From: Pseudomonadota bacterium
Lineage (GTDB): Bacteria; Pseudomonadota; Gammaproteobacteria; Steroidobacterales; Steroidobacteraceae
Reading direction: 5' to 3'
Length of the DNA stretch: 55,684 nt
Assembly: GCA_025351005.1 (NCBI GenBank)
Contig: JANXWS010000078.1
Coordinates: 1-55,684, forward strand
Part shown: piece after piece, positions 12,077 to 18,864 of the stretch
Layout: every line of letters begins with the position of its first letter
Position numbering within the stretch: position 1 is the stretch's first letter
The notes under the pieces: model-generated
Databases searched by the model: none
What the model was told of the DNA's origin: nothing
The model's input: only the letters and a program-made list of their open reading frames with translations
Translations under genes and position numbers: made by a program

Positions 12077-13777
12077 CTAGCGCGCGCCGGCCGGGACGAA
12101 GTAGAGATCGATGCTCTTGCCGATCCGCTCGCGGCGCGGGTAGGCATCGAGCCAGCCGAAGCGCCCGGGCGCGCGGATGCGGGCGAGCGCGGTGATGGCG
12201 ATCCAGCCGGTCGCGCGCTGGTCCGGCGCGAGCAGCACGTACGGCGGCAGCCCCTCGTAGCGCAGGTCGGCGGTGCCGAGGTAGGCGAGCGACGCCGACG
12301 GTGCGCCGAGCTCGTGCAGGCGGCGCGCGAGCCGTTGCAGGTCCTGTCCCCAGTCGAGGTCGGAGTCGACGAGCACTCGCTCAGGCTCGGGGGCCAGCAC
12401 GTTAAAGTACGCGAGGTAGTCCGGCCAGCTCGCGGCGGTGATCACGAACTGCGCGCCGACGACGGCGACGAGTACCGCCCCGCCCGCCGCGCGCCCGGCA
12501 CCGGCCGGGCGCATCGCGAGCCAGGCTGCGGATTGCTCGACGATGACCGCCGCGCCGATCGCGAGCAGCGGATAGAGCACCAGCAGATGCCGGACGCCGA
12601 TGTTGATGTGGCTGACCGCGATCGCGAAGCCCATGACGAGGACGAACAGCAGCGGCAGCGCGAGCGCGCTGCCGCAGCGGTCGGCGAGGCCGCGGCGCAG
12701 CAGCAGCGCGAGCCCCGCGAGGCCCGTGAGCAGCAGCGGCAGCGGTGTCTTGACGAGCAGTGCGACCGGGTAGAAGTACCACCAGCCGGCGAGGCGCTGC
12801 TGGCCCAGCAGGTACGAGAGATGGCCGTTTTCGTTGTGGACCTGCAACGCCTCGATGCCGCCCAGCATCAGCGGCAGCGCTTCCGGCACGCGCACGCGCG
12901 CGAACAGGGCGTAGGCCCAGTCGTGCAGCGTGCCGCTGGCACCGAACAGGTACCAGAGCGCCTGGTTGAAGCGGTGCGTCTGGTCGGTCAGATAGATCAT
13001 CCGGCCGCCGTAGGCGGCGGTCAGCACGGCGACGACGAGGAGGCCTGCCGCGGCGGTGCCGCAGAGCCAGCCGGCCGGCCCGATGGGCTGGCGCGCATCG
13101 GCGAGACCGCGCCGCTCCCAGTACCGCAGGAGAAGCAGCACGCAGCCGCCGAGGCCGCAAAACGGCAGCGCCGAAAGCTTCGTGCCGAGCGCAAGGCCGA
13201 GGGCGAGCCCGAGGACAACCGCATCGCGGAGCCGGCCGGACTCGAGCCAGCGTCGCGTCGTCCAGAGAGCCAGCAGGCAGGTCGCCGCGGCGGCGACGTC
13301 GAGCGTCGCGAGCGCGCCGTGCCCGATCACGGCGGGCGTCGTCGCGACCAGGGCCGCCGCGAGCAGCGCGCCGCGGGCGCCGGTCACGGTTCGGCCCCAC
13401 AGATAGGTGACGACGATCAGGAGTGCGAGGAACGGCAGGGCCCCGGCGCGCGCCAGCGTCAGGTACAGGCCGTAGTGGCCGCTGTTATAGAGAATGGCCA
13501 CGCCCTCGGGCCGGCCGTCCGGTGGCGGGCTGCCCTGCGAGCGCGCGCCGGCGAGGTACGGGCCGATCGCGAGCAGCACGCGGGCGATCGGCGGATGCTG
13601 GATGTCGTAGCTGTAGTGGCCGCGGTCGAGGAGCGCCATGCCGGCCGCGATGTGCTCGGGCTCGTCCCAGGTGTGGCCGAATACATGCCAGGTCGAGGCG
13701 GCCAGACCGCAGCCGAGAGCGGTCACGAGCGCGAGCACGATCAGCGTCGTCCGGCGTGCGCGGGTGGACTCGGGCAT
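12077..13777 (-). CDS. GT-C fold glycosyltransferase, GT39/ArnT-like
   Basis: A 566-residue polytopic membrane protein with around a dozen hydrophobic segments. Near the N-terminus, after the first membrane segment, is the acidic motif HTWDEPEHIA, the catalytic DE-type motif of GT-C enzymes that use polyprenyl-phosphate sugars (PMT, ArnT, GT39). A second conserved patch, DSDLDWGQDLQRLARRL, lies in the C-terminal soluble region and is common in this dolichyl-phosphate-mannose-type family. Substrate and acceptor cannot be read. It is the first gene of the unit containing the ABC system, so it may glycosylate an envelope component handled by that system. Confidence 0.85.
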   Translation of the reverse strand: MPESTRARRTTLIVLALVTALGCGLAASTWHVFGHTWDEPEHIAAGMALLDRGHYSYDIQHPPIARVLLAIGPYLAGARSQGSPPPDGRPEGVAILYNSGHYGLYLTLARAGALPFLALLIVVTYLWGRTVTGARGALLAAALVATTPAVIGHGALATLDVAAAATCLLALWTTRRWLESGRLRDAVVLGLALGLALGTKLSALPFCGLGGCVLLLLRYWERRGLADARQPIGPAGWLCGTAAAGLLVVAVLTAAYGGRMIYLTDQTHRFNQALWYLFGASGTLHDWAYALFARVRVPEALPLMLGGIEALQVHNENGHLSYLLGQQRLAGWWYFYPVALLVKTPLPLLLTGLAGLALLLRRGLADRCGSALALPLLFVLVMGFAIAVSHINIGVRHLLVLYPLLAIGAAVIVEQSAAWLAMRPAGAGRAAGGAVLVAVVGAQFVITAASWPDYLAYFNVLAPEPERVLVDSDLDWGQDLQRLARRLHELGAPSASLAYLGTADLRYEGLPPYVLLAPDQRATGWIAITALARIRAPGRFGWLDAYPRRERIGKSIDLYFVPAGAR

Positions 13778-13859
13778 GAACGACGACCGGATGGCAGGGA
13801 TGCCATGATAACGACTACGGCGTGAAGACCGGCCCGAGATTCACTATCCTTGGCCCCGG

Positions 13860-14438
13860 ATGGAAGCATTCCTCGTCTCGGCAGGCGTGGTGGCGCTCGC
13901 CGAGGTCGGCGACAAGACGCAGCTGCTCGCGTTCGTGCTCGCGGCCCGGTTCCGGAAGCCCGGCCCCGTGATCGCCGGCATCCTGACCGCGACGCTGATC
14001 AATCACTCGATCGCCGGTGCCGTCGGTGGCTGGGTGGTGCACGTGCTCGGCCCCGACGTGCTTCGGTTCGTGCTGGCGGCCTCGTTCCTGGGCATGGCCG
14101 GGTGGTGCCTGATTCCGGACCGTCTCGAGCCCGATGCAGGGCGGGCCGCCCCGCGCTATGGCGCCTACGGCACAACGGTGATGACGTTCTTCCTGGCCGA
14201 GATGGGCGACAAGACGCAGCTCGCGACCGTGGCGCTCGCTGCCAAGTACGCGACCGTCTACGCGGTCGTCGCCGGCACGACCGTCGGCATGCTGCTCGCC
14301 GACGTGCCCGCGGTGCTGCTCGGGGACCGGCTGGCCGGCCGACTGCCGTCCCGCCCGGTACGGGCGGTCGCGGCGCTCGTGTTCGCGGCGCTCGGAGCGG
14401 TTGTCCTGGTGAACGGGGCGGGCGGATTGCTGGGCTAG
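13860..14438 (+). CDS. GDT1/TMEM165 (UPF0016) family divalent-cation exporter
   Basis: A 192-residue membrane protein built as two homologous halves of three segments, each carrying the family motif E-x-G-D-K-T-Q: EVGDKTQLLA at about residue 15 and EMGDKTQLAT at about 115. Bacterial relatives (MneA of Vibrio, Mnx of cyanobacteria) export manganese, and eukaryotic ones move Mn or Ca with protons. I see no yybP-ykoY manganese riboswitch in the 80 bases upstream. It is monocistronic, divergent from the glycosyltransferase and followed by tRNA-Val. Confidence 0.93.
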   Translation: MEAFLVSAGVVALAEVGDKTQLLAFVLAARFRKPGPVIAGILTATLINHSIAGAVGGWVVHVLGPDVLRFVLAASFLGMAGWCLIPDRLEPDAGRAAPRYGAYGTTVMTFFLAEMGDKTQLATVALAAKYATVYAVVAGTTVGMLLADVPAVLLGDRLAGRLPSRPVRAVAALVFAALGAVVLVNGAGGLLG

Positions 14439-14475
14439 GATCGGTCCAGTATCCTTGCCCGCCGCAATCGGGTCC

Positions 14476-14550
14476 GGGCGCGTAGCTCAGCGGTAGAGCA
14501 CTTCCTTGACATGGAAGGGGTCACAGGTTCGATCCCTGTCGCGCCCACCA
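14476..14550 (+). tRNA. tRNA-Val (anticodon GAC)
   Basis: A 75-nt cloverleaf with encoded CCA (14548-14550). The acceptor GGGCGCG pairs with CGCGCCC. The anticodon stem CTTCC/GGAAG closes the loop TTGACAT, giving GAC. The T-arm is ACAGG-TTCGATC-CCTGT. An accessory patch of unrelated small genes begins immediately downstream, as often seen at tRNA integration sites. Confidence 0.97.
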
Positions 14551-14655
14551 AAAACAAGGACTTACATCTACACCGGCGGTTCATACGGCATTGGTAGGGC
14601 ATATTGACCCTCGCAGAATGAACTCGGGGGAGTAGGCCATACCGTTTTGAGCGGA

Positions 14656-14692
14656 TTGACATCCCCGCGAGGAACCTATCATATTGATAGGT
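14656..14692 (+). promoter_or_regulatory. toxin-antitoxin promoter with overlapping palindromic operator
   Basis: TTGACA at 14656-14661 is a consensus -35 hexamer; a -10 region such as TCATAT (14679-14684) lies 17 bases downstream. Overlapping the -10 is a perfect 19-base palindrome, ACCTATCA-TAT-TGATAGGT (14674-14692), ending 20 bases before the toxin ATG. An inverted repeat over the -10 is the usual place for a type II antitoxin to bind and repress its own operon. Confidence 0.8.
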
Positions 14693-14712
14693 GCCCTACG
14701 GAAGCGACGGCG

Positions 14713-15042
14713 ATGTCCGATCAGAATGTGGTAGCCAAATTCAGGCTGACGGCGGCGAAGGCTCAAGAGCGGATCCGACAAGCGGCGACGAACTCGGCGA
14801 ATGTCGTGATCACGGAGCACGCGGAGAAGCGTCTCCAACAGCGCGGCCTGACGACTCGGGACCTGAGGACGATTCTGACGGACGGCTACGTGGACGACCC
14901 TCCCGACGAAACGGAGTCTCATGACTGGAAGTGCAAGGTGACACGAACGATGCCCGGCGGCCGAATCGCCGGTGCGATTACGGTGATCGTCGCAGGCGGA
15001 CGATTGATCGTCATAACAGCGGAATGGGAGGACGGAAAGTGA
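14713..15042 (+). CDS. DUF4258-type putative toxin of a type II toxin-antitoxin pair
   Basis: A 109-residue protein. The core HAEKRLQQRGLTTRDLRTIL (about residues 36-55) followed by a beta-rich C-terminal part (GRIAGAITVIVAGGRLIVIT) matches the DUF4258 pattern, a RelE-like fold often found as toxin. The start at ATG 14713 has a GGAAG ribosome site eight bases upstream; an earlier in-frame start would run through the operator. Its stop TGA overlaps the GTG of the next gene, an HTH protein, giving the coupled toxin-then-antitoxin order of MqsRA/HigBA-type loci. Ribonuclease activity is inferred from the family only. Confidence 0.75.
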   Translation: MSDQNVVAKFRLTAAKAQERIRQAATNSANVVITEHAEKRLQQRGLTTRDLRTILTDGYVDDPPDETESHDWKCKVTRTMPGGRIAGAITVIVAGGRLIVITAEWEDGK

Positions 15043-15536
15043 CCACCACGAAGACCGTCCGACATGTGGGCGAGGCGGATGTCCAGCCGTTCCACTACAC
15101 GGCGTGCGGCCTGGACAACGTGTGGCTGCTTAGCGGCTACGAGAGGGAAACTACTTCGTACGGCGATGGTGTGTCGATTCGACACATGGACCACCTCCAC
15201 GAGATGATTGCGCGCGGCCTGATTACGGAAAAAAAGACTTTGAGCGGAAAGGAATTCAGGTTCCTGCGCAAGGAGATGGGCCTGTCGCAGCTTGAGCTGG
15301 CCAAGCGAATGCGGATGAGCGACCAACAACTCGCGCGGTGGGAGAAGGCCGAGAGCGAGTTGCCGGGCCCCGCTGATCTCCTCGTGCGCGTGCTGTACTG
15401 CGAGTCTCTTGGGATCAATCTGCCGATGAAATTCAACGAGCTTGCCGATGCGCTCGCGGAGATGGATTCGGCGCCGGACGCCCGCGTTGAATTTTTCGAG
15501 ACGAAGAAGGGTTGGCGCGAAAAGAAGGCGGCCTGA
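15039..15536 (+). CDS. HTH (Xre-like) antitoxin and autoregulator
   Basis: A 165-residue protein starting at a GTG that overlaps the toxin stop (GTGA). The N-terminal part, FHYTACGLDNVWLLSGYE, is the domain usually found in front of the HTH in this antitoxin group. The Xre helix-turn-helix is at about residues 65-110: FRFLRKEMGLSQLELAKRM and then MSDQQLARWEKAESELP. The N-terminal domain lacks the two CxxC pairs of MqsA zinc fingers. It probably neutralises the upstream DUF4258 protein and binds the 14674-14692 palindrome. Confidence 0.8.
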   Translation: MTTTKTVRHVGEADVQPFHYTACGLDNVWLLSGYERETTSYGDGVSIRHMDHLHEMIARGLITEKKTLSGKEFRFLRKEMGLSQLELAKRMRMSDQQLARWEKAESELPGPADLLVRVLYCESLGINLPMKFNELADALAEMDSAPDARVEFFETKKGWREKKAA

Positions 15537-15563
15537 GACTCACGGATCACGGAGGATGGTTGT

Positions 15564-15851
15564 ATTGCCAGGAAGACGGTCGACTTCAATGAGTCGGGTA
15601 TCAGCAAGTTACCGAACGACAAGCCCGCGACGTATCACATTCAGACGGACGGCGGCCGCACCAACTACGTCGGCGTAGCGAAGCGCGGCCGTCTTCAGGA
15701 TCGGCTCACCGAGCACCTGCCGGGTGCAACGGACGCCATACCCGGCTCACGCGTTCAGATTCGGCAGCACAATTCGATCGAAGCCGCGAAATCGCATGAG
15801 ACGCGCGTCATTGCGCGAACGAAACCGCGGCACAACGTGCAAGGGACATAG
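15564..15851 (+). CDS. small GIY-YIG-like protein with apparent ATT start
   Basis: A 95-residue frame in the antitoxin's reading frame, 27 bases after its stop. It shows TYHIQTDGG...NYVGVAKRGRLQDRLTEHL, then E-T-R-V-I-A-R-T-K-P-R-H-N, the order of GIY-YIG elements (degenerate GIY, YxG, catalytic Arg, late Glu and Asn). No ATG, GTG or TTG exists in frame before the domain. A perfect GGAGG (15551-15555) sits eight bases before ATT at 15564, followed by A-R-K-T-V-D, the place where I would expect M-A-R-K. Either ATT is used as a start or a point change has silenced the gene. It may be a third member of the toxin-antitoxin operon. Confidence 0.6.
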   Translation: MARKTVDFNESGISKLPNDKPATYHIQTDGGRTNYVGVAKRGRLQDRLTEHLPGATDAIPGSRVQIRQHNSIEAAKSHETRVIARTKPRHNVQGT

Positions 15852-15952
15852 TCCGCGCTGTTTGACGCGACGGACACGAGAGCCATAGGGTTCCGCCCGC
15901 GAAACGTCCGCCGCCGCCAAACGGAAAGAGATGTCCGGCCAGGTAGCGCGGC

Positions 15953-16279
15953 CTACGCCGCCTCCCTGAGCCCCTCGCCGAACAGCTTGAGGAAGACGTC
16001 GACGCTCGGATGCCTCGGCGCCTGGCGCCACTGCGTTGGCCGCATCAGGTAGATCGCGAACGCCCTGCAGGCCTCCCCTCTTGAGCATCTGTCGCGATGC
16101 CGGCACCCATCGCATGGTGCTGGCTCGACAAGGGGCACGTCGTCGAACGGCGCTCGCGGGATCTGGATCGGCTCTGACGTCCGATCGGCCGGCGGCGCTC
16201 CATGCTTGGCGCGAATCGCCGCGAGTGTCGCTTCGACGTCGGCGTCGGTGAACGGCCGCGACGCCGTGCTGGAACCCAT
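15953..16279 (-). CDS. small Cys-cluster protein, phage/ICE-like, unknown function
   Basis: A 108-residue protein with four cysteines, C56-x2-C59-x5-C65-x5-C71 (CDGCRHRDRCSRGEAC), which could bind zinc or an iron-sulfur cluster, followed by an aromatic patch (FAIYLMRPTQWRQAPRHPS). This Cys pattern followed by a Trp/Pro stretch recurs in small proteins of prophages and integrative elements; I know of no assigned function. The start was taken at the internal ATG giving MGSSTASRPF, because the longer frame would overlap the next gene. It is the last gene of a minus-strand group. Confidence 0.55.
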   Translation of the reverse strand: MGSSTASRPFTDADVEATLAAIRAKHGAPPADRTSEPIQIPRAPFDDVPLVEPAPCDGCRHRDRCSRGEACRAFAIYLMRPTQWRQAPRHPSVDVFLKLFGEGLREAA

Positions 16280-16316
16280 CTTCCTCACGTCCCACAGCCT
16301 AGCTGAGCTGGCCCGC

Positions 16317-16604
16317 TCACGGCTGTGCGCTTGGGCTCGGCGCGGTTCGAGAATCTTCAAACATTGCCTTGGTGCCGTCGACCATCTTCTCGACCACTGG
16401 CTTCTTGAACGGCTTCCATCCCGACAGCATCTTACAGCCCTCCGGCGAGATGCCCCCGTTCCGAGTGATACGGAACACTTCCTCCGTCAGGAGGTTGATC
16501 GTCAGCGTCGTGGAGGCGCACAGCGCGGCCGTTTCGGCTACTACTTCCTGCTTCGTCCAGCTCGTCACTATATAGTCCGTCAGCTCCACGTCGAGGTAAT
16601 TCAC
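16317..16604 (-). CDS. hypothetical protein, 95 residues
   Basis: I do not recognise the family. The protein starts at GTG (NYLDVELTDYIVTSWTKQEV) with a GAGG ribosome site about eight bases upstream. It overlaps the stop of the preceding gene by four bases (GTGA), which supports a real coupled gene. It is mainly polar and probably helical (AALCASTTLTINLLTEEVFR) with no membrane segment. Its neighbours are a short exported protein and the Cys-cluster protein. Confidence 0.5.
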   Translation of the reverse strand: MNYLDVELTDYIVTSWTKQEVVAETAALCASTTLTINLLTEEVFRITRNGGISPEGCKMLSGWKPFKKPVVEKMVDGTKAMFEDSRTAPSPSAQP

Positions 16605-16921
16605 GTGTTGTAGCCTCGCCCACGCCTCAGTGCATCGCGCCGCTGCGCTTTCTCACAGATAATCCGTGCGGTATTCACCGGATCAGCGATCCGCTCCCCC
16701 GGCGTTCGCGAGTCAGGGATCGTCCACGTACCTCTAGCCTGCACACCGATGTCGATCTCGGTCACGAGAAATGGCCCCCCGCTGACGCCGCGAGCCTCCG
16801 GCGGCGCGTCATCGCCGCGAGCCGCGCTCGCGATGTGCCCAATTGCGACGGCGAACGCCAGCGCGATCCGCAGCCGTGTTCGCCAAGCCCTGCCCCGCGC
16901 CGGCAGTGCACACCTAAGCAC
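16601..16921 (-). CDS. putative exported small protein, 106 residues
   Basis: GTG-started frame with an Arg-rich n-region, a hydrophobic core (IALAFAVAIGHIASAARG, about residues 18-35) and a likely signal-peptidase site, leaving about 70 mature residues. The family is unknown. The mature part contains FLVTEIDIGVQARGTW and no cysteine cluster. It overlaps the next gene by four bases, so both are probably translated from one message. The start is uncertain because no ATG is available in frame. Confidence 0.4.
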   Translation of the reverse strand: MLRCALPARGRAWRTRLRIALAFAVAIGHIASAARGDDAPPEARGVSGGPFLVTEIDIGVQARGTWTIPDSRTPGERIADPVNTARIICEKAQRRDALRRGRGYNT

Positions 16922-16986
16922 TCAGGCTCCGGGAGCGACGTCGCGCCGGCTCGCGTTAGCGCGTCGTGTCGGAACCCGTGCGCTGT

Positions 16987-17328
16987 TCATGGCTTGGTCT
17001 CCGGTTGCACCGTGGTGACCCCGTTGTCCGGTCGCATTACGACCGCGCCGGCATGCTGGACGCACTTAAACGTTATCGACGCCCCCCCGAAGCGGACGCC
17101 AGGCACATTGTTCTGCATCGATTGGGTGACGAGCTCGAACTCTCGACCCTGTGCGGCGCAAAACTGGTTGCCCTCAACCATCAATTTCCCGGCGACAGCG
17201 CTGACGTCACCGAAAATACCCGCCGTGTTGGTCTTCGCGGCATAGTACGTATCCGCGCCGATCCTCGTAGGCGCCGTACTTGCGCAGCCCGCGAGCGTCG
17301 CGGTGACAATTACGAGTATGCGTCGCAT
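16987..17328 (-). CDS. small lipoprotein of unknown function
   Basis: A 113-residue protein with a textbook lipobox, MRRILVIVTATLAGCAS, the lipidated Cys being residue 15. A GGAG site eight bases upstream supports the ATG. The mature part contains TYYAAKTNTAGIFGDVSAVA and two cysteines that could form a disulfide (Q-F-C-A-A and T-F-K-C-V). Similar short lipoproteins are scattered in proteobacterial genomes without known role. It diverges from the HNH gene. Confidence 0.7.
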   Translation of the reverse strand: MRRILVIVTATLAGCASTAPTRIGADTYYAAKTNTAGIFGDVSAVAGKLMVEGNQFCAAQGREFELVTQSMQNNVPGVRFGGASITFKCVQHAGAVVMRPDNGVTTVQPETKP

Positions 17329-17497
17329 GTTTGTCGCTCCTTGCGCCTCCGCGCGTCGCTTTCAAGCCCCTTCACCGACGTGTGGGGCGCGCCTCGGGCG
17401 CCGACGCTCGTCGACTCTCCGGAGCCAGAGACGTTGAGCCTCACGCCCGGGAGCATCGTCAAGCGGCAGCGAAGGCCCATGCGCCGAGTCTACCGCG

Positions 17498-18241
17498 GTG
17501 CTAAAGCTCAGGCGGGTGGGCGAGATCCGCGGACCAGCACCGCAATACTGGACGGACGAGCGCTACCGCGCAATCGTCGCCGCGCACGTCGAGCCCCTCG
17601 AGACGGCGGCCAAGTTCGAGGCCCACGTCAACGCCAAGCGGCGCGAAATCGTCAACGCCGCGGTGAGCGTCCGCCGGGCGCGGGCGCTGTCACGAGTGCG
17701 CCGATTCCTTGGGCTCACCGTGCCGGTCGCCGTGATGCTCCTGCTCGTCTACGCCTTCCCACGGTACTGGCCGATCGCCATCGCGGCGGGGTTTGCGCTG
17801 CGCTACGTACTCGCGAGGCTCAAGAGTGTTACCACGGCGGCATCACGACGCGCCGAGGCTTCGGCCCTCGAGGAAGCGCGACCGATCCTTCAGCCGATGG
17901 AATCCTTACTCGCGCACGCAATCTGCCGGCGCGACTCTGCTTCGTCCGCGATCTGGCAGGCATGGGATGCGTATTGCGTGAGCTTCCCCGGTTATCCGCC
18001 CGACTGGGACGAGCGCAGCCGCGCCGTCCGCAATCGCGACGGGCGCGCCTGCACTCGCTGCGGGTGGCCCCGCGGCTACCGAATCCGCCGGCGCAATCTC
18101 CACGCGCACCACAGAGTCCCGCTGTCACGCGGCGGCGACAACTCATTCGAGAATCTCGTGACGCTGTGCCACATTTGCCACCGCGCCGAGGACGGTCCCG
18201 GACACAAAGCGATCATATATCGGCGGCGTGCTCGTCAATGA
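17498..18241 (+). CDS. membrane-anchored HNH-domain protein
   Basis: A 247-residue protein. Residues 1-70 are soluble, basic and helical. Residues 72-105 are hydrophobic (LTVPVAVMLLLVYAFPRYWP then IAIAAGFALRYVLA), one or two membrane passes. Residues 180-240 form an HNH endonuclease domain: C185-x2-C188, then LHAHHRVPLSRGGDNSFENL, then C224-x2-C227 with His236, so all metal and catalytic positions appear present. The start is GTG with a weak ribosome site and is not certain. HNH domains behind a membrane anchor are uncommon; an effector or DNA-uptake role is conceivable but unsupported. The next frame overlaps its last 14 bases. Confidence 0.7.
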   Translation: MLKLRRVGEIRGPAPQYWTDERYRAIVAAHVEPLETAAKFEAHVNAKRREIVNAAVSVRRARALSRVRRFLGLTVPVAVMLLLVYAFPRYWPIAIAAGFALRYVLARLKSVTTAASRRAEASALEEARPILQPMESLLAHAICRRDSASSAIWQAWDAYCVSFPGYPPDWDERSRAVRNRDGRACTRCGWPRGYRIRRRNLHAHHRVPLSRGGDNSFENLVTLCHICHRAEDGPGHKAIIYRRRARQ

Positions 18242-18545
18242 AGCGCTCGGGTTCGAACTGACGCTGTGGTCAGGGCGTCGTGATCTAACCCACGGCGTCA
18301 GCGACGACTACAAACTCGGCACGCCAGCCCTGAGGAACTATCGGCGCACGGTCGGGCACACTGATTCGACAGAGGCTTTCAACCTAAGTGACGGCACGGC
18401 GAGAACGGAAGTGCGAACCCATTATTTCGATGATGGGTCGAGTGAAATCTATTCTGCCGCCGTCGTCCCGACGTGGGAGCCAGTGTCTCCGGACACTGTC
18501 CACGACAAATTGATGCGGTACGGACGCGCGTTGACGGCCTCATAG
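18228..18545 (+). CDS. hypothetical protein overlapping the HNH gene
   Basis: A 105-residue GTG-started frame overlapping the HNH gene by 14 bases. The composition is protein-like rather than that of a shadow frame: GVSDDYKLGTPALRNYRR, then VRTHYFDDGSSEIYSAAVVP. It has no signal peptide or membrane segment and I recognise no family. The overlap suggests translational coupling with the membrane-anchored HNH protein, so the two could be a pair. Confidence 0.5.
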   Translation: MLVNEALGFELTLWSGRRDLTHGVSDDYKLGTPALRNYRRTVGHTDSTEAFNLSDGTARTEVRTHYFDDGSSEIYSAAVVPTWEPVSPDTVHDKLMRYGRALTAS

Positions 18546-18864
18546 GATTCGACGGTATCGAGGTCCAGGTTGGGCCCCCACCCTCCCACAAGCCAGCACA
18601 CCTTTGCGGACGTCGCCCGCCACCGTCATGTTTCGGGCGTGTGGTGCGCAACGTATCAGTGCTGGACAGATCTCAACCGAGTCGAGCTCACGCTCCCGTC
18701 GCTCGATACACATCAAGGTCAGCGCGCTTGCCCGCACCTGGCCCGGACTGAAGCTAACGCTGCGCAACAAACCGCGGCAGAGCGCGGACCGATCGAGCGG
18801 CCCTTACCGAGCTCGATCAATTCGCCGGCCGCGGCCGGGAACCCCGGCCGCGCCAACGAGGCGT
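18546..18864. other. intergenic region, 319 bases
   Basis: Lies between the end of the island genes and the convergent DUF885 gene. Only short frames with no recognisable domain are present. The clear element is the hairpin at 18830-18852. No copy of the tRNA-Val end is found here. Confidence 0.5.
18830..18852 (-). terminator. GC-rich hairpin downstream of the DUF885 gene
   Basis: A perfect 10-bp stem (18830-18839 with 18843-18852) and a 3-nt loop, 12 bases after the DUF885 stop. No U-run follows, so it is either a weak intrinsic terminator or an mRNA 3'-end stabiliser. Confidence 0.4.

Larger units (their letters stand above)
14551..18545. mobile_element. accessory island next to tRNA-Val, integrase not found
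   Basis: Between tRNA-Val and the DUF885 gene the coding style changes: lower GC by eye, short genes, frequent A/T in third positions, a toxin-antitoxin pair, phage-like small proteins, and nuclease domains (GIY-YIG and HNH). This fits an integrated element or its remnant. Missing evidence: no integrase or transposase is readable, and no copy of the tRNA-Val 3' end is found up to 18900. It may be a decayed island. Confidence 0.45.

Noticed and set aside
13778-13859. yybP-ykoY manganese riboswitch before the GDT1-like gene
   Set aside because: The gap is about 80 bases and shows none of the conserved riboswitch stems or loops.
16966-18261. Long plus-strand frame covering the lipoprotein and HNH genes
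   Set aside because: Arg-rich, different frame from the recognisable HNH domain and antisense to a gene with a perfect lipobox.
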